A DNA stretch of 64,000 nt from Actinomadura alba. GTDB lineage: Bacteria > Actinomycetota > Actinomycetes > Streptosporangiales > Streptosporangiaceae. The position numbers and the translations under genes are program-made. The notes beneath the pieces were generated by a model. That model ran no database searches and was not told the origin of the DNA. It saw nothing but the letters and a program-made list of their open reading frames with translations. Shown piece after piece: positions 40,861-49,776 of the stretch. Location of the stretch: assembly GCF_014323705.1 (NCBI RefSeq), contig NZ_JABVEC010000013.1, positions 124,001 to 188,000 on the forward strand, read 5' to 3'. Numbering within the stretch: the stretch's first letter is position 1; each line of letters begins with the position of its first letter.

Positions 40861-42394
40861 TGTCCCAGGTCGGCAGGTCTCTGGTGAAGAACGCCTCCAG
40901 GGGGGCGACGTGACGGTCCGGACGGCGCCACTCGGCCAGCAGGTCCTCCAGCAGATGCACCTCGCCGACGAGTTCGCCGCGCCTGTAACGCCGGACGACC
41001 GGGTGGATGAACGCGCTTTCTTCGGCACGGTCCGGCTGCGGGTGCCGCTCGATGGCGAAGACGTCGCCGTAGTCGTCGCGGCCCCAGCGGAGCGTGACCG
41101 TGTAGAGATCCTCGAACCGGGAGACCGCGTAGTCCTCGGGCAGGTCGATGTAGTGCCGCAGCCGGCCCGACGCCGGGTCGAGCACCAGTGCGTCGCACAG
41201 GTACTCGAACTGGGTCCACAGGGCGGAGCTCCAGTTCACCCGATCCAGCACCAACGCGGTCAGTCCCTGGGGATCGGGCGGCGCCACGTCGTAGGGCAGC
41301 GGAACCCCGTCGTAGCGCTCACGCAGCAACCGGGTCAGCGTCCGCAGGTTGTAGCGGAAGCCGTCGATGAACGCCGAAGAGGCGTTCTTGAAGTCGCGCG
41401 CCTGGGCCAGGGTGCCGGCGAAGTACAGGTCGTCCACACCTGCCGCCTGCCAGTCGGGGGTCAGCGACGGGAGCCGTCCGTCGCGCTCCAGCCGGGGGCG
41501 GCACTCCGGCGCGAAGACGGACATGTCGGCCCGGAATCCGGTGCATCGGATCACCGTGTCGTACTCCAGCGTCGCCTGCTCGCCGTCGGCGTGGGTGTAG
41601 GTGATGGACACCTCGAACCGGTCTCCCACCGGACGGATCTCCTCGATCGTGCAGTCCAGTACCGAGTGCAGCGTCTTGAACTGGTAACTGTCGAGGAGGG
41701 CTCCGTAGTGGCCGCGCACGTCGCCCGGGTGCTTGGTGTTCCATGCCAGCCGCAGCGGTCTGCGGCTGGCCAGGTGCACCATCGAGGCGTGGCCGAGGAT
41801 GGCCGAGGCGGTCTCGAAGGCCGAGTTGCCCTTGCCGATGATCAGTACTCGCTGCCCGGCGTACCGCTCCGGGTCGACCGGCATCGTCTCGTATCCGACG
41901 GCGTGCTCGATCCCTTTGATCGCCGGGATGAACGGGCCGCCCCAGCCCGCCGCGACGATGACGCACCGGCAGTGCAGCGTCCCGTCGGTGGTGTGCACCG
42001 CGAACCCGTCTCCTGACCGTTCGACCCGGACGACCGGCGTGCGGTACCGCACGTTCAAGTCGTGGACCTTCTGGAAGTCGACCAGGTAGCGGATCAGGTC
42101 CTCGGCCTGCGGGAAGTATTCCCGGGTGTAGGAGGGGAACAGCAGGCCCGAGTCGTTCAGCAGGGAGTTCCAGTCCCAGCGCAGCCGGATCTCCGGATCC
42201 GTGCTCGTGGTGTGCACCTTGTTGAGGGAGATGAGCCGCCGGTGCCGGGGGTAGCGATCGAAGAACCCCCCAGGGCGGCCTTCGCGTTCCAGCGTCAGGT
42301 AGTCGGCACCGGACCGCTGCAGGAAGTAGCTGAGCTGCAGGCCGGCGGGCCCGGCGCCGATGATGAGGTACTGGTGGCGGGCCGGCGCCGTCAC
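40835..42394 (-). CDS. Flavin-containing monooxygenase-like NAD(P)/FAD oxidoreductase
   Basis: 519 aa from GTG 42394; the stop codon of the upstream AhpD-like gene overlaps it (GTGA). The FAD motif is IIGAGPAGLQLSYFL, the NADPH motif IIGKGNSAFETASAIL and a late FMO-type motif is CTGFRADMSVFA. The C-terminal 150 residues carry an additional region (LVLDRVNWSSALWTQ) of the kind seen in FOXRED2-like proteins. It probably oxygenates a nucleophilic nitrogen or a ketone. Coupled translation with the AhpD-like gene suggests they act together. The product end overlaps the nitroreductase gene. Confidence 0.8.
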   Translation of the reverse strand: MTAPARHQYLIIGAGPAGLQLSYFLQRSGADYLTLEREGRPGGFFDRYPRHRRLISLNKVHTTSTDPEIRLRWDWNSLLNDSGLLFPSYTREYFPQAEDLIRYLVDFQKVHDLNVRYRTPVVRVERSGDGFAVHTTDGTLHCRCVIVAAGWGGPFIPAIKGIEHAVGYETMPVDPERYAGQRVLIIGKGNSAFETASAILGHASMVHLASRRPLRLAWNTKHPGDVRGHYGALLDSYQFKTLHSVLDCTIEEIRPVGDRFEVSITYTHADGEQATLEYDTVIRCTGFRADMSVFAPECRPRLERDGRLPSLTPDWQAAGVDDLYFAGTLAQARDFKNASSAFIDGFRYNLRTLTRLLRERYDGVPLPYDVAPPDPQGLTALVLDRVNWSSALWTQFEYLCDALVLDPASGRLRHYIDLPEDYAVSRFEDLYTVTLRWGRDDYGDVFAIERHPQPDRAEESAFIHPVVRRYRRGELVGEVHLLEDLLAEWRRPDRHVAPLEAFFTRDLPTWDISSGPSLR

Positions 42395-42933
42395 CGAGCC
42401 AGCCTCAGGTAGCCCTCGTCGACGATCAGCTGCGCCATGAACTCGTACGCGGCCGGGTCCTCGGGCGCGACGGTCGCCAGGCCGTCGACGTACCGGTTGT
42501 ACATGCAGAACGCGGCGGCGATGAGGACGGTGTCGTGAATCTCGACATCGGTGGCGCCCTCCCTGCGCGCGGCGGCCACGTCGTCGGCGGTGACCGTACG
42601 GGCGTCCGCCTGGACCAGCGCGGCGATCCGCAGCAGCGCCCTCAGCTTGGCGCTGACCGGTGCTCCGCCAGGGTCCGCGCGGACCTGGTCGACCAGTTCC
42701 CTTCCCTCGGGAAGCTGGGCGGCCGCGAACGCCGCGTGCGAAGCGGTGCAGAACCTGCACTCGTTCAGCGACGACACGTACGCGGCGATCAGTTCCCTTT
42801 CGCCACGGGTCAGGCTGCTCGGACCCCGCAGCAGCACCTCAGCGAGGGCGGAGAGGGGGCCGGCGGTCTCGGGCCGGTAGGCCATCAGGCCGGTAATGCC
42901 CGGAAGGTCGTTGCCCAGTTCGATGTGCGGCAT
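42391..42933 (-). CDS. AhpD-like alkylhydroperoxidase family protein
   Basis: 180 aa from ATG 42933; a GTG 15 bases upstream (42948) is also possible. The redox motif ECRFCTASHAAFA (CxxC-xxxH) near residue 58 and the carboxymuconolactone-decarboxylase-like helices (SSLTRGERELIAAYVS) define the family. Members reduce peroxides or act in thiol redox relays. It is translationally coupled to the FMO-like gene (GTGA overlap), so it may remove peroxide leaking from that flavoenzyme, an inference. Confidence 0.85.
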   Translation of the reverse strand: MPHIELGNDLPGITGLMAYRPETAGPLSALAEVLLRGPSSLTRGERELIAAYVSSLNECRFCTASHAAFAAAQLPEGRELVDQVRADPGGAPVSAKLRALLRIAALVQADARTVTADDVAAARREGATDVEIHDTVLIAAAFCMYNRYVDGLATVAPEDPAAYEFMAQLIVDEGYLRLAR

Positions 42934-43412
42934 CAGGCCCCATTTCACGCGGCGAGAATAGGGAGCCTATCCGGCAACCTCCACCGCATCAATAGCTTCC
43001 AGTAGAAGTCCAGGCTTTCTCTGAGCATGCGAGGTTACGCGGTAATGCGGCGGCCGGGCAATCTGCGAGAAGCGGCCGATTGCCCGGCAGAAAATGGACT
43101 GTCCGGAAAGCCGGTTCGTGCACCCGTGTTGACGCCGCCCGGCTCTCCGCACGGCTCCGCCGGTTCCAAACGAGTCGCCGAGGGTGCGGTCCAACAATCT
43201 GGAAGATGCCCTGAACCGTTGACGCGACAACGATGGGTGACTGGATGTCACTGTCGGCAGGGGGATGAGCCGTGAGCGGAGAAATGAACGTCATCGGCAC
43301 CGGCTCGCTGAATACCCGCTTCCGAATTTTGTTGAGACGCGCTGGAAGCGGGCCGATGAGTTCGAGGCGGCCCATCATGATGCCGCATCGGCAAAACTAG
43401 GAGGCAGCTGAT
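42934..43412. promoter_or_regulatory. Divergent intergenic region, AhpD-like / acyltransferase
   Basis: About 480 bp between divergent genes. No gene is supported; several short frames here have poor codon composition. It should carry promoters in both directions. Confidence 0.45.
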
Positions 43413-44558
43413 ATGAGTGTGACCGTACAGCCTCGCTCGCACACCGGTCCTTTCGAGTCGCGCCTGCCGTCCCTGACGGGTGCGCTCATCATCGTGGTGG
43501 CGACGATGTTCCTGGCCCGTGTCTCGTTCACGCAGATATTCGCGTCACCTGCGTTTCAGATGATCCCCGACAAGGGGGCGGTGGCCATGGTCTTCTGGCA
43601 GGGAGCCTCAGCGGCCACCAGCTACCTGTTCCTGTTCAGCGGATTCGTTCTCGCCTGGTCGGTGCGGCCCGGTGACACGGTTCGAAGGTTCTGGCGGCAC
43701 CGCTTCCTCGAGTTGTACCCGCCGCATCTGATCACGCTGGCGGCGGCGATCGTCCTCTTCACTTTCGTACCGCTGTTTCCAGTCGATTATGGCGTGGCGG
43801 TGCTCAATGGGACGCTGCTCCATGCATGGTTCCCTCAGCTGGAAATTTGGACGAGTTTCAACTCGTCATCATGGGTGGTTTCCTGCGAGGTGCTTTTCGC
43901 CCTGTGCTTCCCGGTTCTCATGGCCCTGATCGCCCGCATTCGGCCGGAGCGTCTCTGGGCCTGGACGGGCGGTGTCGTGGCCGTCATCTTCATCCTTCCG
44001 CTCGCCGCGACGTTGCTTCCGGATAATCTGGCCGCGCCCTATCCGGGGCATGAGTTCACGAAGGTTCCGGACTCCCAGTTCTGGTTCGTCACGAAGTTCC
44101 CGCCGGTACGCATGCTCGAGTTCATCCTCGGGATCCTTCTCGCGCGCGTCGTCCAGACCCGCCGTCGGCTGCCGCTCGGGGTCGGCGGTGCGACGCTGCT
44201 GCTCATCGTCTCCTACGCCGTGGCGCCGCTGTTCCCGCTGACCTATCCGATGGTGGCGGTCACGGCCGTCCCCATCGGCCTGGTCATCGCCGCGCTCGCC
44301 ACCGCCGACGGCGCCGGGCGCCGGGGCTGGTTGAACAGCCGCGTCATGGTTTGGCTCGGCGGGGTCTCCTGGGAGTTCTATCTCTGGAGTCTCGTGGTCA
44401 TCAACGCCGGTGTGGCCCTGCTCGACGGGGGCTTCGGCGTGCCCGCCGGACTCGCCGTGGTCGCCCTGCTTTTCGGGGTCACGCTGCTGCTGTCATGGCT
44501 GCAGTCCATTCTGATCCAACGGCCGATCATGCGTGGCTTCGGCACACCCGGGCGCTGA
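43413..44558 (+). CDS. Acyltransferase-3-family membrane protein lacking the usual catalytic His
   Basis: 381 aa with nine or ten hydrophobic segments. It is a clear relative of the protein at 60030-61181: both share FSGFVLAW/LSGFVMTW, the RHRFLELYPPHL/RRRALRVFPNYL motif, RIRPERLWAW and KFPPVRMLEFILG. Family members acylate sugars or macrolide hydroxyls. In the first helix the usual His is missing (MFLARVSF here, VFLTHAL in the paralogue), so it may be inactive as an acyltransferase or use a different mechanism. AGGAGGC lies 10 bp upstream of ATG 43413. It heads a run with two FAD oxidases. Confidence 0.8.
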   Translation: MSVTVQPRSHTGPFESRLPSLTGALIIVVATMFLARVSFTQIFASPAFQMIPDKGAVAMVFWQGASAATSYLFLFSGFVLAWSVRPGDTVRRFWRHRFLELYPPHLITLAAAIVLFTFVPLFPVDYGVAVLNGTLLHAWFPQLEIWTSFNSSSWVVSCEVLFALCFPVLMALIARIRPERLWAWTGGVVAVIFILPLAATLLPDNLAAPYPGHEFTKVPDSQFWFVTKFPPVRMLEFILGILLARVVQTRRRLPLGVGGATLLLIVSYAVAPLFPLTYPMVAVTAVPIGLVIAALATADGAGRRGWLNSRVMVWLGGVSWEFYLWSLVVINAGVALLDGGFGVPAGLAVVALLFGVTLLLSWLQSILIQRPIMRGFGTPGR

Positions 44559-44615
44559 CGTGGGCCGCGCAACCCAGGAGGTGCTGCCATCCCGAGTACT
44601 TGTGACACTGACTCC

Positions 44616-45992
44616 ATGGGTTCAGGATCAACGATTGTGTGGGACGGCGTCGCCTTCCCCGGAAGCCGGGCCTACGAGGACGCGACGCAGGTCTTCAACC
44701 TGGCCGCTCCCGCCGAACCGGCCGCGGCGGCGACGGTGCGCACCGTCGATCAGATTCGGGACGTACTCCGCTATGCCGAGCGCGAGGGATTGCAGATCGG
44801 GGTCCACACCACCGGGCACGCTTCGGCCACCGCGCGTTCGATGCGCGGAGCCGTGCTGATCCGGACTCAGCTGGACGGCACGGTCGAGCTCGATACCGAA
44901 CGCCGTATCGCTCGCATTCCAGCGGGTGTGCGCTGGGGCGCCGCCGTCCAGACGATCGCACCGTCCGGGCTCGCCGCGCCGCATGGCTCGGCCGCGACCG
45001 TCGGCGTCGTCGGCTACCTGCTGCGCGGGGGTCTGAGTTTCTATAGCCGGAGAGTCGGGCTCGCCGTCAACAGTGTCCGCGCGATCGAGCTGGTCACCGC
45101 AGATGGCTCAGTACGCCGGACGGACGACGGCAATGACCCGGAGCTGTTCTGGGCGCTGCGCGGGGGAGGGGGCGGGTTCGGCGTGGTCACCGCCATCGAG
45201 ATCGAATTGTTCCCCGCGGCCAAGGTAGTCACCGGCGCGACCTTCTGGCCGGCGGTCCATGCGCCGCGGCTGCTGCCGATCTGGCGGCGATGGGCACAGG
45301 ACGCGCCGTGGGATGCCTCGACGTCGCTCCGGATCTTGAATCTCCCCGACCTGCCTGAGGTACCGCCCGTTCTGCGGGGAGGGCCGGTGCTGTGCATCGA
45401 CGGTGTCATCCACTGCGCGACCGAGGCGGACGTGCCGACCGCGCGCAGCCACGCCGAGGACCTGCTGGGCCCGTTGCGGGCGGCAGCGGAACCGATCCTC
45501 GATACCTGGCAGGTCACCGATCCCGCGACCGTCCTGGAGACCCACATGGATCCCGCCGATCCAGTCGCCGTCCACGGGGACCACATGTTGCTGGACGAGA
45601 TCGGCGATGACGGTGTCGCGGAGTTCCTCCGGACGGCCGGTGCCGGGAGCGACTCGCCGCTGGTTCTCGCCGGGCTGCGCCAGCTCGGCGGCGCCTGCTC
45701 GATCCCGTCGCCGACCGGGGGGGTGCTTGATCACCTGGCGGCCCGGTATGCCTATTCGGCCGCGGGTGTGCCCGCTGACGAGGCCCAGGAGGAGGCGATA
45801 GCCCGCCGGTGCGCGGCCATCCGCGCCGCGCTGAGCCCATGGGACACCGGGCGGACCGCACCGACCTTTGTGGAGAACCGCCGGCAGCCACAGCGGCACC
45901 TCACCCGCGATCAATTGACGGCCGTCCACCGGATTCGAGGACGAATCGACCCCTACGGTCGATTTCGAAATGACATTATGCCTAACTGTTAA
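44616..45992 (+). CDS. FAD-binding (berberine-bridge-type) oxidoreductase, second of three
   Basis: 458 aa from ATG 44616. The FAD-binding domain shows IGVHTTGHASATARSM (His for covalent flavin), VRWGAAVQTIAPSGLAAPHGSA and LRGGGGGFGVVTAIEIEL. The C-terminal end IDPYGRFRNDIMPN fits the family. The ATG has no ribosome site; an AGGAGG at 44576-44581 stands seven bases before an in-frame ATC codon at 44589, so an unusual start nine codons upstream cannot be excluded. The third oxidase gene follows on the same strand, 39 bp beyond the stop. Function: two-electron oxidation of an unknown intermediate. Confidence 0.8.
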   Translation: MGSGSTIVWDGVAFPGSRAYEDATQVFNLAAPAEPAAAATVRTVDQIRDVLRYAEREGLQIGVHTTGHASATARSMRGAVLIRTQLDGTVELDTERRIARIPAGVRWGAAVQTIAPSGLAAPHGSAATVGVVGYLLRGGLSFYSRRVGLAVNSVRAIELVTADGSVRRTDDGNDPELFWALRGGGGGFGVVTAIEIELFPAAKVVTGATFWPAVHAPRLLPIWRRWAQDAPWDASTSLRILNLPDLPEVPPVLRGGPVLCIDGVIHCATEADVPTARSHAEDLLGPLRAAAEPILDTWQVTDPATVLETHMDPADPVAVHGDHMLLDEIGDDGVAEFLRTAGAGSDSPLVLAGLRQLGGACSIPSPTGGVLDHLAARYAYSAAGVPADEAQEEAIARRCAAIRAALSPWDTGRTAPTFVENRRQPQRHLTRDQLTAVHRIRGRIDPYGRFRNDIMPNC

Positions 45993-46031
45993 GAGTGGTT
46001 GCCCTGTTATCCGAGCGTCTCAGGAGTCCCG

Positions 46032-47420
46032 GTGACAATCCCCGCCGAACTTTCGCGCCAAGCGATCAAAAAACTTCGGCCGCAGCTGGACGCGCAGGTC
46101 ATCACGCCCGCCGATGCGGGCTACGACGCGACCCGTACGGTATATCCGGGTGGAATAGACCACCGCCCGGCCGTCGTCATCCGACCAGACCGTGCCGAGC
46201 AGGTCGCACAGGTGGTCCTGCTCGCAAGGGAGACCGGCATTCCGCTGTCGGTTCGCTGTGGCGGGCACAGTACCGCCGGCCATGGCGTGTGCGACGGCGG
46301 TATCATGCTCGATCTCGCGAAGATGCGTGCCCTTGATATCGATTTGTCGACCCGCACCGCATGGGTCGAGGCGGGCATGTCGACCGGTGAATACACCACG
46401 GCCACCGCGGCCCACGGTCTCGCGACGGGATTCGGCGACACCGCCACGGTCGGGATCGGCGGCCTCACGCTCGGCGGCGGGGTCGGATATCTCGTGCGTA
46501 AACACGGGCTCACCATTGACAACCTCATGGCAGCCGAGATCGTCACGGCGGACGGCCAGGTCCGCCAGGTGGATGCGCACAACCATCCAGACCTCTTCTG
46601 GGCGATCCGCGGCGGCGGCGGGAACTTCGGCGTCGCGACGCGGTTCAAGTTCCGCCTCCACCCGGTGCAATCGATCGTCGGCGGCATGCTGATACTGCCG
46701 GCAACGGCCGAGGTGATCCAGTCCTTCGTGGCCGAGGCCGAGGCCGCACCCGAGGAGCTGTCGGCCATCGCCAACATCATGCCCGCCCCTCCCATGCCGT
46801 TCCTCCCCGAGGATCAGCACGGCCGGCTGGTCGTCATGGCGACCATGTGCTACGCGGGCCCGCCCGAGGCCGGTGAACGGGTCCTCGCGCCGTTCCGCGC
46901 GCTCGCCACGCCCCTCGTCGACATGCTCGAGACGATGCCGTACAGCGGCATTTTCCCGCCCGAGGACGAGGATTTCCATCCCCTGGCGGCATCGCACACG
47001 ATGTTCGTCGACACCATCGGGCACGCGGAGGCGGAGACGATCCTCGACTTCCTGCGCACCTCCACCGCCATGATGTCCGCGGCGCAACTGCGCGTGCTGG
47101 GCGGCGCGATGGCCCGCGTTTCCCCCGACGCCACCGCGTTCCCGCACCGCGAGAGCCGGATCATGGTCAACCTGGCCGCGATCTACGAGACCGCCGACGA
47201 GGCCGGGCCACACGAGGCGTGGATACGACGGTTCGCGAACGCGATGCGGCAGCGCGACCACGGTGCCTACGTCAACCTTCTCGGGGACGAGGGGGAGGAC
47301 CGGGTCCGTGCCGCCTACCCCGGGCGCACCTGGGACCGCCTGCGGGTGATCAAAGCGAAGTATGACCCGACCAACCTTTTCCGCCTCAATCAGAACATTC
47401 CGCCTGCCGCGGATGGTTGA
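46032..47420 (+). CDS. Berberine-bridge-type FAD-linked oxidoreductase, third of three
   Basis: 462 aa from GTG 46032 with AGGAG five bases upstream. The covalent-flavin His is in SVRCGGHSTAGHGVCDGG; the Cys of that same stretch and the motif FGDTATVGIGGLTLGGGVGYLV are typical. The C-terminal BBE segment reads YVNLLGDEGEDRVRAAYPG, followed by KYDPTNLFRLNQNI. It differs enough from the other two that recent duplication is unlikely. It is the last gene before a pair of hairpins and the convergent exporter gene. Substrate unknown. Confidence 0.85.
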   Translation: MTIPAELSRQAIKKLRPQLDAQVITPADAGYDATRTVYPGGIDHRPAVVIRPDRAEQVAQVVLLARETGIPLSVRCGGHSTAGHGVCDGGIMLDLAKMRALDIDLSTRTAWVEAGMSTGEYTTATAAHGLATGFGDTATVGIGGLTLGGGVGYLVRKHGLTIDNLMAAEIVTADGQVRQVDAHNHPDLFWAIRGGGGNFGVATRFKFRLHPVQSIVGGMLILPATAEVIQSFVAEAEAAPEELSAIANIMPAPPMPFLPEDQHGRLVVMATMCYAGPPEAGERVLAPFRALATPLVDMLETMPYSGIFPPEDEDFHPLAASHTMFVDTIGHAEAETILDFLRTSTAMMSAAQLRVLGGAMARVSPDATAFPHRESRIMVNLAAIYETADEAGPHEAWIRRFANAMRQRDHGAYVNLLGDEGEDRVRAAYPGRTWDRLRVIKAKYDPTNLFRLNQNIPPAADG

Positions 47421-47445
47421 CCGCGCACCCTCTCACCAACGGAAA

Positions 47446-47479
47446 GGGACCTTCGGCGTCGTCTGACGCCGAAGGTCCC
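47446..47479. terminator. Bidirectional 15-bp terminator hairpin
   Basis: GGGACCTTCGGCGTC, loop GTCT, GACGCCGAAGGTCCC, between the convergent FAD oxidase and MFS genes. Confidence 0.8.
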
Positions 47480-47483
47480 GTGC

Positions 47484-47512
47484 GAACGGCGGCTTCGGGT
47501 CGGCCGCCGTTC
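47484..47512. terminator. Second hairpin in tandem
   Basis: GAACGGCGGC (47484-47493) pairs with GCCGCCGTTC (47503-47512) immediately after the first hairpin; probably serves the minus-strand MFS gene. Confidence 0.6.
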
Positions 47513-47519
47513 ACCGGCA

Positions 47520-49091
47520 CTATGCGGCCGCCTCCGCGGTGTCGGCCTTGGCCTCGGGTTCGGAATCCTGCGTGGGGGGCACCTGGCGAAGCCAATGCAC
47601 CGTGAGCACCGCGAACGCGGTGAACAGGACGGCGCCGATGAGGCCCACCACATTGAGTCCCGAGGTGAACGCCTCGCGAGCGGAGGTGATCAGGTCGTCG
47701 GCCGTGGATCCGCCGACCTGCCGGGCCGCCTCCATGGCGGTGGCGATGTTCTCGCGGGCGGCGGCCGCCGCGTCGGCGGGCAGGCCGGCCGGCAGCGAGA
47801 GCCGGCTCTGATAGACGGCGGTGCCGATGCTGCCCAGGATGGCGATGCCGGCCGCCAGACCGAACTCGCCGTTGGCCTCCGACAGCGCCGATGCCGAGCC
47901 GGCCTTCTCCGGTGGTGCGGCGCCGAGGATCATGTTGTAGCCCAGCGCCACCAGCGGGGCGAGGCCGGCGTTGATCAGGATCAACGCGATCACGATCATG
48001 GTCAGGCCATCGGTGCTGGGGACCTGGGACAGCACCACGCAGCCTGCGGCCGTCACCAGGAGCCCGGCCGCCATGACGTAGGCAGGCCGGAAAGCACTGC
48101 CCAGCTTCGGGGTCACCGAGATGGCGGCGAAGGTGGCGATGACGCCGGGCACCAGCCAGAACCCCGTGGCCCTGGTCGAGAGCCCCTCGACCAGCTGCAG
48201 CTGGAGGTTGATCAGCAACAGAGTGCCGCTCATCATGACCCCGACCAGCAGACCCAGCAGCACGACGCTCCGGTAGACGCGGATCTTGAGCAGGCCCAGA
48301 TCAAACAGTGGATCATCCAGATGGCGTTGCCGGCGGACGAACAGGACGCCGACGATCACGCCGACCAGCACGGTCACCACGGCCGCCGCCGACAAGCCAT
48401 CGCGGGCGAATGCCTTGACGCCGTAGATGAACGGGATGATGGCCAGCAGCGAGAGCCCGACGCTGGGCAGGTCCAGCCGGCCGGCGTCGGGGTCGCGGTA
48501 CTCGGGCAGCAACGACGGTCCGGCGATCAGCAGCAGCACCATCACCGGGACCGCCAGCAGGAACACCGAACCCCACCAGAACCACGACAGCATGAACCCG
48601 CCGATGACCGGGCCGAGCACGCCACCGAACATGAAGCAGCTCGACCAGACCGCGATGGCGGTGCCGCGCTCCTTCGGGTTCTTGAACATGTTGGAGATCA
48701 GGGCCATCGTCGACGGCGCCAGGGTCGCTCCGGAGACGCCCAGCAGCGCCCGGGCGGCGATGAGCATTTCCGCGCTGGTGGAGAAGGCCGCCAGCAGCGA
48801 GGCGATACCGAAGAGGCCCCCTCCGATCAGCAGCAGCTTCCGGCGGCCGATCCGGTCGCCGAGGGTTCCCATCGTGACCAGGAACCCCGCGAGCATGAAG
48901 CCGTAGATATCGGCGATCCACAGCAGCTGGGTGCTGCTCGCCTGCAGATCCTGGGTCAGGTGCGGGACCGCCAGGAACAGCACGCTCATGTCCACCGACA
49001 GCAACAGCGTCGGCAGAGCGAGCACTACAAGGCCGAACCATTCCCGGCGTCCCGCACGGGCGGGCACGTCTTTATCGGTGCTGGTATCCAT
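47520..49091 (-). CDS. MFS drug exporter, DHA2-type, 14 predicted membrane segments
   Basis: 523 aa from ATG 49091 (AAAGGA upstream). The N-terminus LVVLALPTLLLSVDMSVLFL and motif A GDRIGRRKLLLIGG are those of the QacA/SmvA-like DHA2 family; motif C (GVLGPVIGG) is also present. Fourteen hydrophobic stretches can be counted approximately. C-1027 and other enediyne producers export product by a pump of this class (SgcB), so it is a good candidate for self-resistance here. It is the only transporter gene in the window. A YCII protein gene lies 242 bp upstream. Confidence 0.9.
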   Translation of the reverse strand: MDTSTDKDVPARAGRREWFGLVVLALPTLLLSVDMSVLFLAVPHLTQDLQASSTQLLWIADIYGFMLAGFLVTMGTLGDRIGRRKLLLIGGGLFGIASLLAAFSTSAEMLIAARALLGVSGATLAPSTMALISNMFKNPKERGTAIAVWSSCFMFGGVLGPVIGGFMLSWFWWGSVFLLAVPVMVLLLIAGPSLLPEYRDPDAGRLDLPSVGLSLLAIIPFIYGVKAFARDGLSAAAVVTVLVGVIVGVLFVRRQRHLDDPLFDLGLLKIRVYRSVVLLGLLVGVMMSGTLLLINLQLQLVEGLSTRATGFWLVPGVIATFAAISVTPKLGSAFRPAYVMAAGLLVTAAGCVVLSQVPSTDGLTMIVIALILINAGLAPLVALGYNMILGAAPPEKAGSASALSEANGEFGLAAGIAILGSIGTAVYQSRLSLPAGLPADAAAAARENIATAMEAARQVGGSTADDLITSAREAFTSGLNVVGLIGAVLFTAFAVLTVHWLRQVPPTQDSEPEAKADTAEAAA

Positions 49092-49333
49092 CGCAGATCC
49101 TTTCTTGTTCTCGATGCGGCCCCGTCTACCTCTCTGACGAACGACCGGGAACACAATCGACAGACTTGGGCGTGCCGGGTTCGCCGTCGGCTCCGGTGTC
49201 CGGCAGGCGCCCGGGGACCAGCCCCCATCGGGTCGGTCGAGCCGGGGGTGACGCGCCCCGTCGCGGTGAGCGTCTGTGCTCGGTCGCGACGGTGCGCGGC
49301 ACCACGATGCGGCCGATCAGTGCCGCGGTCTTC

Positions 49334-49678
49334 TTACTCCGCCGGCGGTTCGAACAGTGGCCGGACCTCGACACCGCCGCCGTGCTGAGTGGCCGGGTTG
49401 AGCTTGGCGACCTTCAGCGCGACATCCAGATTGGGCGCCTCGATGATGAAGAATCCGGCCACGACCTCCTTGGCCCCGTGGAACGTGCCGTCGGTGACAA
49501 CGTCGCCGCGGACCGAGGTGGCCGTGGTGCTGGGCTGGAACGCGAATCCGGTGACCGGCTCGGCACCTGTCTCGGCCACCTGGTCCGGGTAGGTCTCGAG
49601 CGCCTTCGCGTACTCGGCCGGCAGGTCCATCGGGTCGGCGGGCGCCGGTGAGTAGACCAGGATCCCGTACTGCGCCAT
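49334..49678 (-). CDS. YCII/DGPF-domain protein (copy A)
   Basis: 114 aa. MAQYGILVYSPAPADPMDLP, TGFAFQPS and GAKEVVAGFFIIEAPNLDVALKVAKLNPA are typical of DGPF (YCII-related) proteins, here with the DGPF motif as DGTF. These small proteins are usually encoded next to ECF42 sigma factors, which control them; their own reaction is unknown. It is about 90% identical by eye to the copy at 61356-61700. No sigma gene accompanies this copy. The upstream promoter at 49721-49747 has the ECF-type motif pair. Confidence 0.85.
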   Translation of the reverse strand: MAQYGILVYSPAPADPMDLPAEYAKALETYPDQVAETGAEPVTGFAFQPSTTATSVRGDVVTDGTFHGAKEVVAGFFIIEAPNLDVALKVAKLNPATQHGGGVEVRPLFEPPAE

Positions 49679-49720
49679 CAGAGTCCTCCTCGAATCGGTG
49701 TTTTCCTCTTACGCCCTTCC

Positions 49721-49747
49721 GACGAGCGAGGTCCACCGGATTCGACA
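49721..49747 (-). promoter_or_regulatory. Probable ECF42-type promoter of YCII copy A
   Basis: On the minus strand, TGTCGA (49747-49742), a 17-base spacer, then CGTC (49724-49721), about 40 bp before the YCII start. The same pair with the same spacing precedes copy B. This fits what I recall of ECF42 target promoters. Confidence 0.6.
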
Positions 49748-49776
49748 GCCGGGATTGGAAAATCTCCGGCCGCAGG

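Larger units (their letters stand above)
49240..49750 (-). repeat. Inverted duplication copy A (YCII gene with promoter and 3' flank)
   Basis: This stretch, read on the minus strand, matches 61290-61800 on the plus strand across the promoter, the YCII gene and about 90 bp beyond it (shared GGCCGCATCGTGGTG and CGCTCACCGCG). The boundaries are judged by eye. Confidence 0.75.

Noticed and set aside
47595..49388. Long plus-strand frame opposite the MFS exporter
   Set aside because: Composition (very rich in Gln, Asp, Arg) is that of an antisense shadow; the minus-strand frame has the MFS motifs.
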